From Prunus persica (lineage: Eukaryota > Streptophyta > Magnoliopsida > Rosales > Rosaceae), in the NCBI RefSeq assembly GCF_000346465.2, contig NC_034010.1, positions 24,524,570 through 24,588,569 of the forward strand: a DNA stretch of 64,000 bases, read 5' to 3'. Numbering within the stretch: the first letter of the stretch is position 1; each line of letters begins with the position of its first letter. Positions 9,885 through 22,900 of this stretch are shown here, piece after piece. Below the pieces are notes generated by a model. That model searched no databases. It saw only the letters and a program-made list of their open reading frames with translations, and was not told the DNA's origin. A program made the translations under genes and the position numbers.

Positions 9885-12475
9885 CTAGGAATGAAATGTG
9901 AGGATATCCTGCAGGATTTGCTCGGCCACTATTGCGCAAGCTAATAGTCCTACCCCAAGAAGTACAGGCCTTGCTCTTGATAAAGTCTTTTGCTCACCAT
10001 TTTCACATTCTTTATTGTGCATTGCCCAAGCCATTGCTGGTGGCAGAACTCCATATAGCACTGTCATACAGTAGCCTCCCTAGTCCACATAAAAGTCAGT
10101 CAAACAGAAAAGAAAAACCCAGCATTTAAGGTTTGCATTATTATAAGCTATTGTCTGCTTAATTTTCTCTGCAAGTGGTTCAACTCTTAATCTCTCCTCC
10201 CTTATACTTACAGCAATGTCTGTGGCAGTGGAGAATGCATCTGGAACGCTAGTTGACACGATAAGAGATGGACCAACAACCATTGCCACTGCTGTGAAGC
10301 TAACTTTATTCCTTCCCCACCATTTTCTCAGCTCAAAGGAGATGTTTGGTTTCTGCTAGGGTTAAGTAGCATATAAGTTAGTGTGCTATTCCTAGAGACA
10401 TGCTTCAACCTGTGAATTAGGTGGAGACTTGAAATATAGAGAATATATTTCCTTGTATTAAACAAATTACACAAAGTCCCATTTATACAAATACAGGAAG
10501 TCTACTTAAGGTAGGAAATAATATAGACATGAATACAATTTGATTTACAGCATGAAAGCTAATTGCTAGGAGGAGATTGTGAAGTTGACTTTCGTGTGTG
10601 CTAGGAAAGGAAAGCTGCATTAACATCAAAGCTACCTGGAGTGTTTGTGTGAGGGGAGAATTCCATGATAGGTTATTAAGCTGTTCCTTGAAAAATTCAG
10701 AGAAGCCTAGAAGGGTCCCAATTAGTGATGTTCCAACAGCAAGGAGTGAGAAAGCTTCTACCATATATGAAACCCAACTCCATCTCACCCTAAACCAAGT
10801 TGTGTCAAAACATGATCATGTTTCCATGAATAGAACTATGTTCAATTGACTCAGTCTGCAGATATTGGGTTACCTCATAAGCAATTCAACAGGGTCAACA
10901 ACTTGATCAGCATGGGCAGAGAGGCCAAGTGCAATTGCATCCCAAACAAGCAATGCCAGCAATGGAACAAGACTACCAAGAAATACTGAAATCCTTAAGC
11001 GTGTGAGATCACCGCCCAAATAAGCACAAAGAACTGCAAAGAGAGTCAAATATAATATGACATTGGAGGTTACAAATTGTCTATACTGCTCAAGAAGGGC
11101 AAGTTTAATTCATCGAATAATGCACTCCTTTACCAGGTGCAAGGTCATGATAAACCAAAGAAAAGATTATCACAGGTATTGTAGCCGGGACTTTGCCCCA
11201 GTCTCCAGTTCCCTCTAGTCCTGACCATCCTCCAATCATAACTGCCAGCACCTCTATTGCTAGTAGTAAACCTGTGAATCAAATTTTTGTGCAGTTTGAG
11301 ATTTGATACGGCCCTGCTGAGAAAACCTGCCGCATTATCCCTCTAAAACTATGCAAGAAATGTTTTCCAATGTCAATCCTGACTTTTCACATCAATTTCC
11401 AAGGTTGAAAAAGTATAAAAAGTCACACAATCATGTGATTTATGAATGTCAAATGTGTTGTGCAGAGTTACAACAAAATCTCGAAAATAGTTTAGGAAAT
11501 GGTACCTATCATGGAAGCAGTGAGCAGTTGGTTAACTTGATCAGTAGCTCGAGTCCCGCCTATGGCAATGAGCAGAGTAAAAAGTGAAGTAAAAAAGAAG
11601 CCTGAAACTGGAGCTGGGAGATTGATCAAATGGAAGAGGATCTCTCCAGACTTGGAACTATAAGCAATGACTGAAGTATAGCCCAAGAAAATATAAATCA
11701 CAGTGACTAAAGTTCCACCCCAATCTCCCAGAGTCTCTTGTGCCATAGTCCTAATGGAAATGACCTCCAATTCATTCTCTCTGTCTTCCTTCCCCTGCTT
11801 CCTCCTCATGCTCACATTGATTTCAACAAGCAAAAGGGCCTCAATTAGGAGAAACCCCCAACATACCACGATGGATATTGAACTTGGAAGCAATCCCTAC
11901 CATGATGTAAAGAAATAACCAAAAAAAAGGGGGGGTTTGCATATTTAATTTTTGTCATTAGAAACATCTAAGAAGTGAAAGCAGCTGAGAGATAGGTAAT
12001 TACTGCTGGAGATGCTTTTTCTGGGAGTGCAAGGATCCCTGAGCCTATACTAGTACCAATGATCAAAGCAATTGCCCCAGCAATAGTTCCTTTCTTCCTG
12101 GGCTCCTTGATAGGACCTGTCTTTGCCTTCTTTGCAGAAGCCTTTTGAGCAAGCAATGACTTGTGCTGCTGCAACTGTTGGTGAGAGGAACAAACATGGT
12201 AGCTGCAGCTGCTCTTGCTCCTGCTACTGCTACTGCTAAGAGAAAGACAACATATATTTTACAGCAAAACAGTTGAAAGGAAGAGAACGGAGCTGTATAA
12301 AGAAGAAGAAGAGGATCAATGGAAATTGCGTCACATATGCATCATACATCTTGAGTTGTATACGCATGAAATCACTTCGGTTGTTTTGGTGAATGCTTCT
12401 TGCCCAGGATTGATTTGTGTTTGGGTTTTTGTGGCTTCTTCTGGGATGGAAGGAGGTCATGCATTTTGAGTCCAT
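9885..12475 (-). CDS. tryptophan/tyrosine permease family protein, predicted plastid
   Basis: Eight exons on the minus strand: 12475-12348, 12235-12004, 11896-11506, 11271-11134, 11033-10874, 10789-10636, 10352-10212 and 10079-9885. All phases fit, giving 512 residues. The Trp_Tyr_perm (aromatic amino acid permease) family is clear: GTIAGAIALIIGTSIGSGILALP at the first membrane helix, VCWGFLLIEALLLVEINV, IGGTRATDQVNQLLT, VIIFSLVYHDLAP, and SLIGTLLGFSEFFKEQL. About 11 hydrophobic segments are visible. The Ser/Lys-rich N-terminus looks like a chloroplast transit peptide. Plant members are cyanobacterial/bacterial-type carriers; transport of Trp or Tyr across the plastid envelope is a family-based inference. 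The first intron (12347-12236, 112 bases) is the least certain: it is required because the first open frame stops before the conserved frame begins. The gene converges on the proline-rich protein gene. Confidence 0.83.
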
Positions 12476-13061
12476 AAGTATGTGGTGTGGGTGTGAGAGA
12501 ATGACGATGTAGATTTTAGATGGAAGTGGACTATAAATTGAGGTTTAAGTTTCCCAATAATCTTGGAAGTGGACCCTATTAGAATAGAACATGATTGGTC
12601 ATTCTCTACACTCGAACATCTAATAAAGCAAGGGAAAAAGGAGGGTTTGATCTAGGACTACTACAAAAAATACCCATAGTATTTTGAATTTTATTTTTTG
12701 TATGTTTACGAAAAACATTTATCAAAATTCAAAATACTTCAATTCTTGTGTTTCAGGGTTATCTTGTCTAGGGCTTCAGTTTAAATTTAGATGTAGTCCC
12801 TTCCCACGCGGTTAGGGTTTTTGGCGACTCAAGTCTAGTGGCTAGGGTTTTGCTGGTTTCTCTTGCACAAGTCCAGTCTTGTCATGATTGTTTATTGCTT
12901 CTTAAGGCGCCTTTGGATGCTTATGAGCAACGGCGGCAGCGTGCTCGTTACTTTTTTGGGATTGGTTTTGCGCTTTGTGACGGCTTTTGGTCGAAGCATA
13001 GAGTGGATTATGGAGGCCGTTGATGATATCGTTCAAGGATTAACCAATATCATCCCAATCT
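12476..13061. other. permease upstream region, no gene
   Basis: Includes the permease promoter and an inverted repeat (12678-12738). At 12840-13090 there are open frames on the plus strand with no recognisable domain; they run into the duplicated pseudogene segment and are not called. Confidence 0.4.
12678..12738. repeat. inverted repeat with perfect 15-bp arms
   Basis: AGTATTTTGAATTTT at 12678-12692 is exactly complementary to 12724-12738, with a 31-base AT-rich loop. It may be a MITE remnant or a fold-back; no target-site duplication is evident. Confidence 0.6.
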
Positions 13062-13480
13062 GGAAGGGTTATTGGAGGAAGACGAATGATTGAATTTTCT
13101 TTCATCTTCCTACCTTTGTACCTAAATAAGGGATTTATTAGGGTTACTGTGAAATCCTCTTCTACTGCTATTAACCATCCTTTTGAAGATCCACAAAAGC
13201 GTCTATTACCCAATTTTAATTACAAACCAAGTAAATTGTCATTCATGACGTTGAATAGTCTCCATATACCATTTTTGCTGGTAGGAATTAAAAGCACTGG
13301 AGGAGAACGATCACAACTTGATATTTTAGTCAATTGTTTCTTAAATTCTTTGCTCCACGATACCATGACATGCAAACAAGACTTGCTCGCTAATAGTCAG
13401 TTGGAGAGATTAATATCTGTAAAACTAAAGTCCAAAAGATTGTGACACAGTTTTGCCCAATCTGAAAACAGAAGGCATAA
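13062..13480 (-). pseudogene. truncated F-box/DUF295 pseudogene, copy 1
   Basis: The minus strand carries a degraded version of the N-terminal part of the gene at 15070-16238: a broken F-box region with stops, then SSCDRSPPVLLIPT, GIWRL and FCGSSKGWLIAVEEDFTVTLINP. The reading frame is interrupted by stop codons, and the DUF295 propeller part beyond KENSIIRLPPI is missing, so only about the first third survives. A splice-acceptor-like TTCTGTTTTCAG precedes the F-box segment, as in copy 2. Confidence 0.7.
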
Positions 13481-13990
13481 AAAAAAAAAGTAATTAGAGA
13501 GAGAACAATGAAGGAGGTGGTTTCCAATGAAAATTAAAATGAATAAATAAAAATATATAAATTAAAGAGCTTGATACAACCATGCCGGAACAACTATAAA
13601 AAAAAACTAGATTCATTTTATCCTTGGTAATTTCAAACACACTATGAGAAGATAAAAATTTTAGAACCCAAAACAGTAGTACACAAGCTCATCATCTTTT
13701 TTTAATCTGGAAATATTTGCATTGTTGATTAATTAAAAAATATTAATAATATTTGATCTATTCAAACTTATCAAACAAAATCTGCGCATTAATCACAAAA
13801 GACTAGTGGAATTCACTTAAAACAAGAATAAACGAAACTACACCCTCTTATATTTACACATACAAAGAATATGATTACAATTTGGAAAGCAGGTTCCAAC
13901 AAGAATTAGGAAATATTATATATATTTTAGGAAAGAATAGGAATTAAGCCCAAAGAAAAGCCAACCCTTGTTACTGATTTTAGTCTTCAG
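13062..13990. repeat. segmental duplication, copy 1
   Basis: This stretch matches 15828-16940 in the same orientation, through the pseudogene and its flank. Shared landmarks include GGCGAATGATTGAATTTTCT-like sequence at the left end, the AGTAATTAGAGAGAGAAC block, the ATTTGATCTATTCAAACTTA block and the AGCCAACCC..GTTACTGATTTT block at the right end. Copy 2 has extra insertions. Confidence 0.8.
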
Positions 13991-15069
13991 TTTTGTCATT
14001 TCAATCCAATTGAAATGCATGTCCACCACTACCTTTGGTAGGCACATTAGTTCACTCCAATACCTTACCTAAGTTATGATATTTAACTTAATTAAAAAAG
14101 TTTCTAGTATTATTTGTACCTATCTAGTGCAAGAAAGAATAAAAATTAATATTTTGCTCTAACACCCAATCCCACCGAGCATCACGAATTTTATTTATAG
14201 TAGCATATCATGCAAAACTGGTTGTTTATTATTTCAGACCTTGTGTTCATATATTTTGTGTTTTCTAGACGTGACTATGATTCATATTTTTTGGCCTTAG
14301 TCTAGAGTTGGGGCATTTGCCAGATTATATTATGACCGTAGGACCTGTTTGGGATATTAGCATGCCAATGTCTTCTAACCAACCACACCTAATAATTTTT
14401 TGTCATTTAAATCCAATTGATAAGCGTGTCCACCACTAACTTTGGTAACTACATTAATCGTTTATTAAGGGAGATTATCGTTTTGATAATGAGGGGCATT
14501 CGCCAAATTAGAGCTGAGGTATAAGGACGAACCCACAGTGGGGTTACTGGGGTTAAACAACCCCATCGAAGCTATGAAAATAGGCTTGGAGGTTCACTTG
14601 AGCTGGCTGTGAGTAGTGATGGATTCAAGAATCTTACCTCATAGGGTTATAGTATAAAATGTAGTGAATGCGGGGGTAGGATTTTGACAGTGACCGCAAT
14701 GGAGGAGATGGGGTTAAGAGTTTTGGAGGGAGATTGAGGAGAAATAAAAATGGGGTTTGGAGTAGATGAATTTCTTGATTTTATATGATAATTCGATTAT
14801 GTTCCAAATTTATTAGAGGAACAAATCTGAATTTGGCAATATCCGATCCAATAATAATCCCATCTATTTTGATATAATATAGTATTTATTTCATTTTTAT
14901 AATAATGCTAGATTAATTTGTTTACTTTTTTATATTCAGTGCATTAAACAAAACCCAATCAAACAGAATTACGACAAACATAAAATACCAATAATATCAA
15001 ATAGTGAGAATACCAAATATCTTTAAGTGACAACAAAGTAAGAATAGATTAAGAAAAAATACAACAAGC
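13991..15069. other. spacer between the two duplication copies
   Basis: AT-rich, no gene. A degenerate direct repeat of about 60 bases (around 13996-14050 and 14402-14458) shares CAATTGA, GTCCACCACTA and CTTTGGTA in the same order. Confidence 0.5.
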
Positions 15070-16238
15070 TTTTTACAATTGAGACGCTGGCATGATCCAT
15101 ATTGCTGCTTTATGGGCGTTCTTCATCTGGGTCTTAACCCGTGTGCCATACGAATTTGAAAAGCTTTGTGTCTCGACGTTATACACGCCATAATCATGAG
15201 GTACACAAGGTAGATTTGGTCCTAAATCAATGCTCGCAAAATCATTATCATGGTTCAAGTATATGCAATTCGGCTGTCATCCTGAAAGCTCTGAAGTCAA
15301 TACATATATTGTAGAGTTATCACCCGCAAAAAGAGAAATACCACTTAAAGTGTCTTTCTCAATTCACTTACATTCTTTCAAATCCAATTCAAAAACTTTG
15401 ATTTTCCCTGTCGCACGTTTGTTACGCTCATAATCAAAATATTATGTTCTGTGGACAATCAAAAATTTTCCCTCATTTAAAGCCACAAGATATATTGTGG
15501 TATTACCTGTTCGTTTGATGCCCTTTGCAACCACTTTTACATTTGGGTTAGAGCGAGTAGTAACATCAAAAGATAACAATCTGCTCCAGTTATCAACAGC
15601 ATAACATTTCTCTTCAACAAAAACTTCTTCTTCAATCAAAGTATGCCTTCTATTGGCATAAATTCATGTTCTCTCTTTACCAAGTCTAATGAAAGCCAAT
15701 CGCCTAAACCCCTCATATATGACTGCAACAATACAATCGGCTGAATTTAATATGGGATCTGTTGAAATTGAGGCCTTGAACACAAAATGGTCACTTTCGG
15801 TTAGCCCATTTGTGTTTATTAACCCAATTTGGAGGGTTTATTAGAGGAAGGCGAATGATTGAATTTTCTTTCATCCTCGTATCTTTGTACCTAATGAAGG
15901 GATTTGTTAGGGTTACTGTGAAATTCTTTTCTACTGCTATTAACCATCCTTTTGAAGACCCACAAAAGCGCATCTTCCCCAATTTTAATTGTGAACCTAA
16001 TAACCTGTATGAATTAATCTTTTAGTCTCCATATACCATTTTTGCCGGTAGGAATTAAGAGCATTGGAGGAGAACGATCACAACTTGATATTTTAGCCAA
16101 TTGTTCCTTGTAATTCTTTGCTCCACCATACCATGACTTGCAAACAAGACTTGCCCGCAAATAGTCAGTTGGAGAGATTAATCGCTGTAAAACTAAGTCC
16201 AAAAGATTGTGAGACAGGCATGGCCAATCTAAAAACAA
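15070..16238 (-). pseudogene. F-box/DUF295 (KIB-type propeller) pseudogene, copy 2
   Basis: On the minus strand the F-box comes first (WPCLSHNLLDLVLQRLISPTDYLRASLVCKSWY), then FCGSSKGWLIAVEKNF, ESDHFVFKASI, IEEEVFVEEKCYAVDNWSRL, IYLVALNEGKFLIVHRT, and the terminal propeller strand HDYGVYNVETQSFSNSYG. The order and spacing match plant F-box proteins with a DUF295/KIB1-4 beta-propeller. A frameshift follows the F-box part (near 16014), and several stops interrupt the rest, including after KERT (a likely Trp codon turned TGA, near 15664), after LIVHRT, after LDLKECK and after LTSELSG. It cannot make a full protein. Confidence 0.8.
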
Positions 16239-16940
16239 AAGGCATAAAAAATAAAAAAATAAAAAGTAATTAGAGAGAGAACGATGAATGAGGTGGTTTC
16301 CAATGAAAATTAAAATATATAAATTAAAGATGAATTAAAGAGCTTGGTACAACTCTGCCGGAACACACAAAAAAAACAAAAAAACAAAAAACAAAAACTA
16401 GATGCCTTTGATCCTTGGTAATTTCAAACACTTTATGAGAAGATAAAATTTTTAGAACCCAAAACAGTAAGGTACACAAGCTCATCAATCTGGAAATATT
16501 TGTATTGTTGAGATGCAACATAAAGAATCATGTATGATTAATTAAAAAATATTAACAATATTTGATCTATTCAAACTTAGCAAACAAACGTGTAATACCA
16601 AAGAAAAAAGTTTCGTTTAGCAAAATACCTGAATTCATGATTTTGTTTTTCTTAGAAGAAGATTTAGGGTTGTTGCGCCTTAATCACCAATGACGAGTAT
16701 AATTCACTTAAAACAAGAATAAACGAAACTACACCCTCTTATTTATACGTACAAAGAATATGATTACAAACCCCTACAAGGATTTGGAAAGCAGTTTCCA
16801 ACGAAAATTAGGAAATATTATATATATATTTTAGGAAAGAATTAGGAAATATCATATATATTTTAGGAAAGAATAGGAACCCAAGGAAAAGCCAACCCGT
16901 GTTACTGATTTTCAAGCCAGTTTGGCCCTTAGTCTTCCAT
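15828..16940. repeat. segmental duplication, copy 2
   Basis: Direct-orientation partner of 13062-13990, about 2.8 kb away. It is longer because of small insertions, for example around 16510-16540 and 16590-16680. The divergence, with many substitutions and indels, suggests an old event. Confidence 0.8.
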
Positions 16941-19499
16941 TGGCCCATTGAGAGATGCAGGGTAGAGGTTGGGCCATAATGTCATTGTGTGGTGTATGAA
17001 TTTAACCCTAGCAAAATGATATGAGATTGGGACATATATAAATATGGGGGGATGGGTTGGAGATGAACATGAAAAGGACCAGAGCCTTATGGGTAGCAAT
17101 TTGAGGGATCGTGACTATCAACAAGAGGGAGGGAGGGAGGGAGGGAGGGAGGGTGCAAATGCAATGCCATTGCAAGCAGAGAGTAAAAGGGGGAAAGTTA
17201 ACGCAGAAATAGGAAGCATAGTGGAGGGAGGGGCTAGCTAGCAGCTTTGAGCTTCTACAAACTTTGTGTTTCTTGCCCCCCTTTGAATGAATACTCACTT
17301 CAATGTCATGTCTTGGCAGCCCTATGCTCACTCACTACAGGCCAAACCACATTTGTATTTGACACAGGTGCACCCATTACATCGGTTTATCAATTCGGAA
17401 ATAGATTAACGCTTGTTCAGTGTTTCAACTTAAATTAGATTCAAATTAAGTAATTATGAAACTCACCCTTCTACATAGACTAGCACATCGCAATATAGGT
17501 TTTATTTTGTTGAATTGAAATCTTGTACGGTATGCTTGATGAAACGACATGGTGGGAGTAGTTTATAAGCACTAGCAAAGCAATAAAGATTAGTGGAACA
17601 CTAAAACGATGGTTTGTGAATTTTTAGGCTTTTCAAATCAATCTTTTCCAATTCATGTGTTCATCAATCAATCAACCTTCCCTTTCTTATCTCTACACAA
17701 TCTCAAAACTCTTTTGAGGAGGGGAGACATAATGAAACTGCCTAATCAACCACCCCTAATGTGAAACTAAGTAATTAAATTAAGCTAATTAGAGATATAA
17801 TTGTCAACTCTTTGACAAAAAAAAGGGCCCACCATGCCTACCTAGCCAATCAATCAATCTAATAATCTTCAATCAGGCTTTTGGCCCAACAATTCCATAA
17901 ACAAATTACTTTTTATTTTTTTATTTTTTACCTCAACACAAAAAATAGTCAATTTGCCCCGCATTTTTCTGCGTTGAATTGATTCATTCACCTTCCTAGG
18001 GTTTACACTTATTTACAGTTTCATTAACCAACTTGACTTTTTGAACACGACGTAATACGTATGCTTGTATTTAAAAACACTGTCTTTTCTTTTAAATAAA
18101 ATAAATAAATAAATCATAATCTTTTGTGACATAATTTAAAATTTACATGTTCTGGTCTCTAGACATAGATAGAGAGACACGAGAGGAGAATGATGTAAAG
18201 TCAGAAGCGCATTTGAAGAGAGTAAACAATAGGTTAAAATGGAAATCCGGCATTATTTTGTTTATTGGTTTGGTCGTTTACATAATAAACGTGGGTTAGG
18301 TCAATTAGCTAGAATCATAAGCGCACTTTTTTATATCCAAATTTGAGTCCCTCATTTCATAAACTAGACTATGGTATAAATACTCTAACACTATTATAAA
18401 CAATGTTTAAATTGATAAAAAGGATTGACAACTTCCCTCCTACTCTAATAACACCATTAAAGAAGCAACCAAGACCTATAATTAGGACATGACAGAGATG
18501 GAAAGAATAATTGCAATAAATTTGGCTACACCTATACGGCTGCTTCTTCTTCCTAAAAATTTTTGAGGATAATTTCTAATTTCTAATTTCTTTTTTATTT
18601 TTTTATTTTTACAAGTGCCCCCCGGTGGCAAAAAAATCCCAGAGGATTGTGGCATAACAAAAGGGAGAACACCTACATGGGCTACAAGGTGGCTCCGTCA
18701 ACTCCCTCCACCAATGTGTCACCAAAATCATCTACAATCTCAAATGACACCAAAAAAACAAAAACAAAAACAAGTACTCTCTGTGTTTTGTTTTAAATTA
18801 ATTAATTAATTGCTATTGGCCAACAAATGTTATCCACTACTATATCCATATTTATTATTATTTATTTATTTATTACAATGACAGTTGTAAATTCACCTTT
18901 CACCTATGAGAGCCGAGAAAGAGTCCAACCCCCCCAACCGGCAAGCAGAGCTCACTGTTCCAGGCCAATTGACCCAACACCCGGGGCCCACCCTTACACG
19001 TCACCACGTAAGACGCAAAAATGGGGCGCATAACCTTTAACCGTATCTAGTCTAATCAGGGTCAAATTCGTCTTTAACAAAGGTTCTAATTTAGACCAAA
19101 GAGCAGCAGAAGAAGGAGAGAGGCGGACTAGTACATGTAGTAGTAGTGCGTCTCCATTCTCTCACCGACGGATGTGGCGCGCTGGGCCCCACGCGGTAAC
19201 GACAAAGGCGCGAAATATAGAAATTTTTATCTCTTTACCCTCCTAATTGACCGTTGATCACGGACGAATAGCAAGCGCCCACTCCTGACCGTCGGATTGA
19301 GCGAGGAGGGTAAACCAACGGCCTCACCCGTCGGTGTACCCAGTGGTAAACAGTGTAAAAGACAAAAAGCTAATAACCATTAACCCGGGTTAAACCCGGT
19401 TAAAACTAAAAAAACGACGTCGTTCACTGTCGTTTAGTTAATGTCTGAGAAAAAGAGAGAGAGAGCGAGTGGTATTTTTTAATTTAAAAAATAAAAGGG
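16941..19499. other. intergenic, upstream of the patatin-like gene
   Basis: No gene supported over 2.5 kb. It holds a (GGGA)n tract, AT-rich DNA at 17.4-18.6 kb, and from about 18.9 kb more GC-rich sequence with TGGGCCCC and GGGCCC elements, inverted CCCGGGTT motifs (19385-19402) and ACGACGTCGT (about 19412). The distal part is probably the promoter of the patatin-like gene. Confidence 0.45.
17126..17153. repeat. (GGGA)n tetranucleotide repeat
   Basis: About seven uninterrupted GGGA units. Confidence 0.9.
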
Positions 19500-19507
19500 T
19501 ATATAAG
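19500..19507 (+). promoter_or_regulatory. candidate TATA box of the patatin-like gene (distal)
   Basis: TATATAAG, preceded by a GA-rich stretch and followed by CT-rich leader-like sequence. It would give a 5' UTR of about 400 bases. Confidence 0.4.
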
Positions 19508-19806
19508 AAACAGACATGCTCTGCAGAGTGTGTGTTTGCCTGTACCTCCTCTTCTTCTTCCTCTGCGTTCTTCATTGCCCTTCTCTTTCTTTCTTTCTTT
19601 CTCGGGTTTTGGTGTGCGTTTGTTTTGGTTGGTTGGTTTTGTTGGTTGAGCTTTTCATGCTACTCCTCTCTGTGCGTTTAGCTGGCTTTGGTGGCGTGCT
19701 CTGTTAAAAGAAAACAGACTAACCTCCAAAACGACTCCGTTTCTCTCTTTCCCTCTTTTTCTTTCTCGGAGACTAAAATGAGAGTTGAAATTCCTTTTGT
19801 CTAACC

Positions 19807-19816
19807 TATATATAAG
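19807..19816 (+). promoter_or_regulatory. candidate TATA box of the patatin-like gene (proximal)
   Basis: TATATATAAG, 114 bases before the ATG at 19930. Transcription from here would start near 19840, leaving ATG 19930 as the first good start. It competes with the distal box at 19500. Confidence 0.4.
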
Positions 19817-19929
19817 CATTTTTGTGTTTTCATGGATATTATCGAAACCAAGTGAGGACTGTATCTCTGTGTGTGTTGGTGTTTGGTGGCCGAAATTTTA
19901 ATCCGAAATTTTGTATTTGGGGGGAAAAG

Positions 19930-22900
19930 ATGACTTCGACTCGGTCCGAAATGCAAGAGCCGAGCATCGACACCGATAAGCTCAGCTACGAGATATTCTC
20001 CATATTGGAGAGCAAGTTCCTCTTCGGCTACGACGATCAGAAACTCTGGGTCCCCAAGCAGGTCTCTCCGTCTCCGCCCCCCTCCGACCCCAAACTCGAA
20101 ACCCAGCCCCAATCCGAAACCCCCGTTTCGGCAATCAAGAACCAGAGGGGCAAAATCTGCATACTCAGCATCGACGGCGGCGGAGGCATGCGGGGGATTC
20201 TCTCTGGCAAGGCCCTCGCGTATCTCGAGCACGCGCTCAAGCTCAAATCGGGCAATCCCGAAGCCAGAATCGCCGATTACTTCGACGTTGCCGCCGGCGC
20301 CGGCGTCGGAGGCATCTTTGCCGCCATGCTCTTCGCCAGCAGAGACCAGGCCCGGCCTATGTTCAAGGCCGACGACACGTGGCGCTTCCTCGCTGATCAC
20401 GGCAAGAGCTTCTTCAACAACCGCTCCTCCTCCGCTAGTTCGGGCGGGTTCCTCCGCCGTTTCATCCGAGGTTCTGGTTCGGGTTCCGGTTTGAGCGCCA
20501 CGGCCGGTTTGGACAAAGCGATGAAAGAGGCCTTCGCCGATAACGATCGAACCCTGACTCTAAAAGACACGCTCAAGCCGGTTTTAATTCCCTGCTACGA
20601 CCTCTCCAGTACGGCGCCGTTTTTGTTCTCCCGCGCCGACGCGCTCGAAACCGACAGCTACGACTTCCGCCTCTGGGAGGTCTGCCGCGCCACGTCAGCC
20701 GAGCCGGGAGTCTTCGAACCGGTTCAAATGCGGTCGGTCAACAACCAGACCCGGTGCCTCGCCGTGGACGGCGGATTGGCCATGAGCAACCCGGCGGCTT
20801 CGGCGATTACGCACGTGCTGCACAACAAGCAGGAGTTTCCGTTCGTGCGAGGGGTCGAGGACATAATGGTCCTTTCAATAGGGACCGGCCAGTTTCTAGA
20901 AGAAGCAAGGTACGAGTACGAGCAGGTGAAGAGGTGGAGGGCAAAGGAATGGGCTCGGCCCATGGCCAAAATTGCCGGCGACGGGTCAGCGGACCTGGTG
21001 GACCAGTCCGTCGCCATGGCGTTTGGTCAGTGCGGAAGCAGTAACTACGTGCGCATTCAGGTACGTGTACGCTAGGCCGTTTCTAACGTGCGCACCGTGC
21101 GCAATTAATTAAATTTGTGTAAATTTTTTTTTGGGCATGGAGTTAATTTTTGGGTTTGGTTGTTTTTTGCCGTTTCTGGGGCAAGTCCAACTGTGCAACG
21201 AGACATTGTTATTAGTTAGCCAGGCTGGTACTGTTCAGAAATACGATGTAAAATGTGTACATACATACATACAGACTACACACGTATTGTCAGTACTAAC
21301 TTGCGCTGGGGGGTGTACGTTTCGCTTTCATGCAATTAAATGCGAGTGTTTTGAAACGTAAAAACATTTGGCCTGGTGTGGAGTGGAGTGGGGGGCATTA
21401 CTAGTTTTTTTTATAGCTTGCTCTATGCTGCAAAGTGCACAGACCAAGTGAAGCAAAATGGGGGACCTTTGGTTTTTGTTTCCCTGGTTGAATTGATTGC
21501 ACGTGATTATGCTTTGGGTTTGGCTGTGAGCCTGTGAGCCTGTGAGCTCTGATTTTTTTTTTCTCAATTAATTTTGGGACCGAGAGAAGGAATGGAGATT
21601 TTGGTTGGTCCGCCGTAGGTTAGCTGATTAGGACTTTCTGTCTTTTACACAAACAAGGCCTAAAGCCTAGAGTTGACGGGTTGTCTCAGTAAATTGGTTT
21701 GGGTTCTTGGCTTTAAAGTTTTGGTCCCGCTGCATTGCATTCTATTGATTTCACTGATAAATTAAAGATTTTCTCATCTTTATTTCTTTGCTGGATTTCA
21801 ATTTGATACCGTTGAAGTTTGCTTCTTGGGGCAGGCTCCAAAATGATATTTCTTTATTCACTCTTTTCTTTGTTCTTAGTTATTAGTCTTTGGTTTGCCC
21901 CCTGGTGTGTAAACTTGGAAACCATGACCTGTATTTAAAAAAAAAAAAAAGAGGGTAATGCCCATTATTGTCTTACCAATCTTCTTTTCCAGGGAAGTAG
22001 CTATTGATTGTGGATTCCTGACCCTGTAATATTGCAGCAAGTAGTAATTAGATGGAAATGGTTGGATAGCTGGGGTATGGAGTTGCTAGGAGTGGTCACA
22101 AATTGCTTGATCTTAATAAACAAGTATCCTGTAATTTAGAGGTCTAGCCCTTGTTACTAGGACAATTTTTATGTACTGTCAAAGTACCAGAACTTACTGC
22201 TCTGATTTTCCTGTTGCAGTACATATCTCTGGCTGAGGCTCTTAAAATCTTAGTATCTGTAGAAAGAATGTGGGGTTATTACCTTTAATCTGACTGTGGT
22301 TGTTTCTCTCCATTTTAGCAAGATGAATACTATTCTAATCTATTTTCCTGCTCCTGGATAAAAGGTTACTATCATTGACCCACAACTTTTTGTCATTTTC
22401 TGTTTTCTCCTACGGTTTATTTTATCTCTGAGGTGGTCCTAAATTAGAGCTGTCACCCAAATCCCAATGGTTTCAGCTGTTAGGTAAAAAAAATTTATTT
22501 ATTAGAAATATATCCTATGAATTTTGGATCTTTCCCAATTTGTGGGTTGCTTGGTTTGAATATGACCTGTGACTAATATGCATGGCTGTTTATAAATCCT
22601 AAGTGGGTTCGCTTGTTAGGTTCTTAATTAATATGCTTACTGGAAATTAGTTTTTGAACATAGCTAATAATTGGATGGTGTTTATCAGGCAAATGGGACT
22701 AGCTTGGGACGGTGCGGGCCAAATGTAGATACAGACCCAAGTCCCAACAACGTGAAGATGCTGGTAGGAGCGGCAGAGGAAATGCTGAAACAGAAGAATG
22801 TTGAATCAGTACTCTTTGGTGGTAAGAGAATTGGTGAGCAGAGCAATTTCGAGAAGCTCGATTGGTTTGCCGGAGAACTGGTTTTGGAGCATCAGAGGAG

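Noticed and set aside
9885..12475. Permease as a recent bacterial transfer
   Set aside because: Seven introns and a transit-like N-terminus show a long-established plant gene; the family is bacterial in origin but old in plants.
12838..13093. Plus-strand frames of about 60-76 codons before the duplicated segment
   Set aside because: No recognisable domain, two frames equally open, and they run into pseudogene sequence. A retroelement fragment is possible but unsupported.
19801..20400. Minus-strand open frame of about 200 codons across patatin exon 1
   Set aside because: Shadow of the GC-rich coding exon; no domain, and the sense protein is unmistakable.
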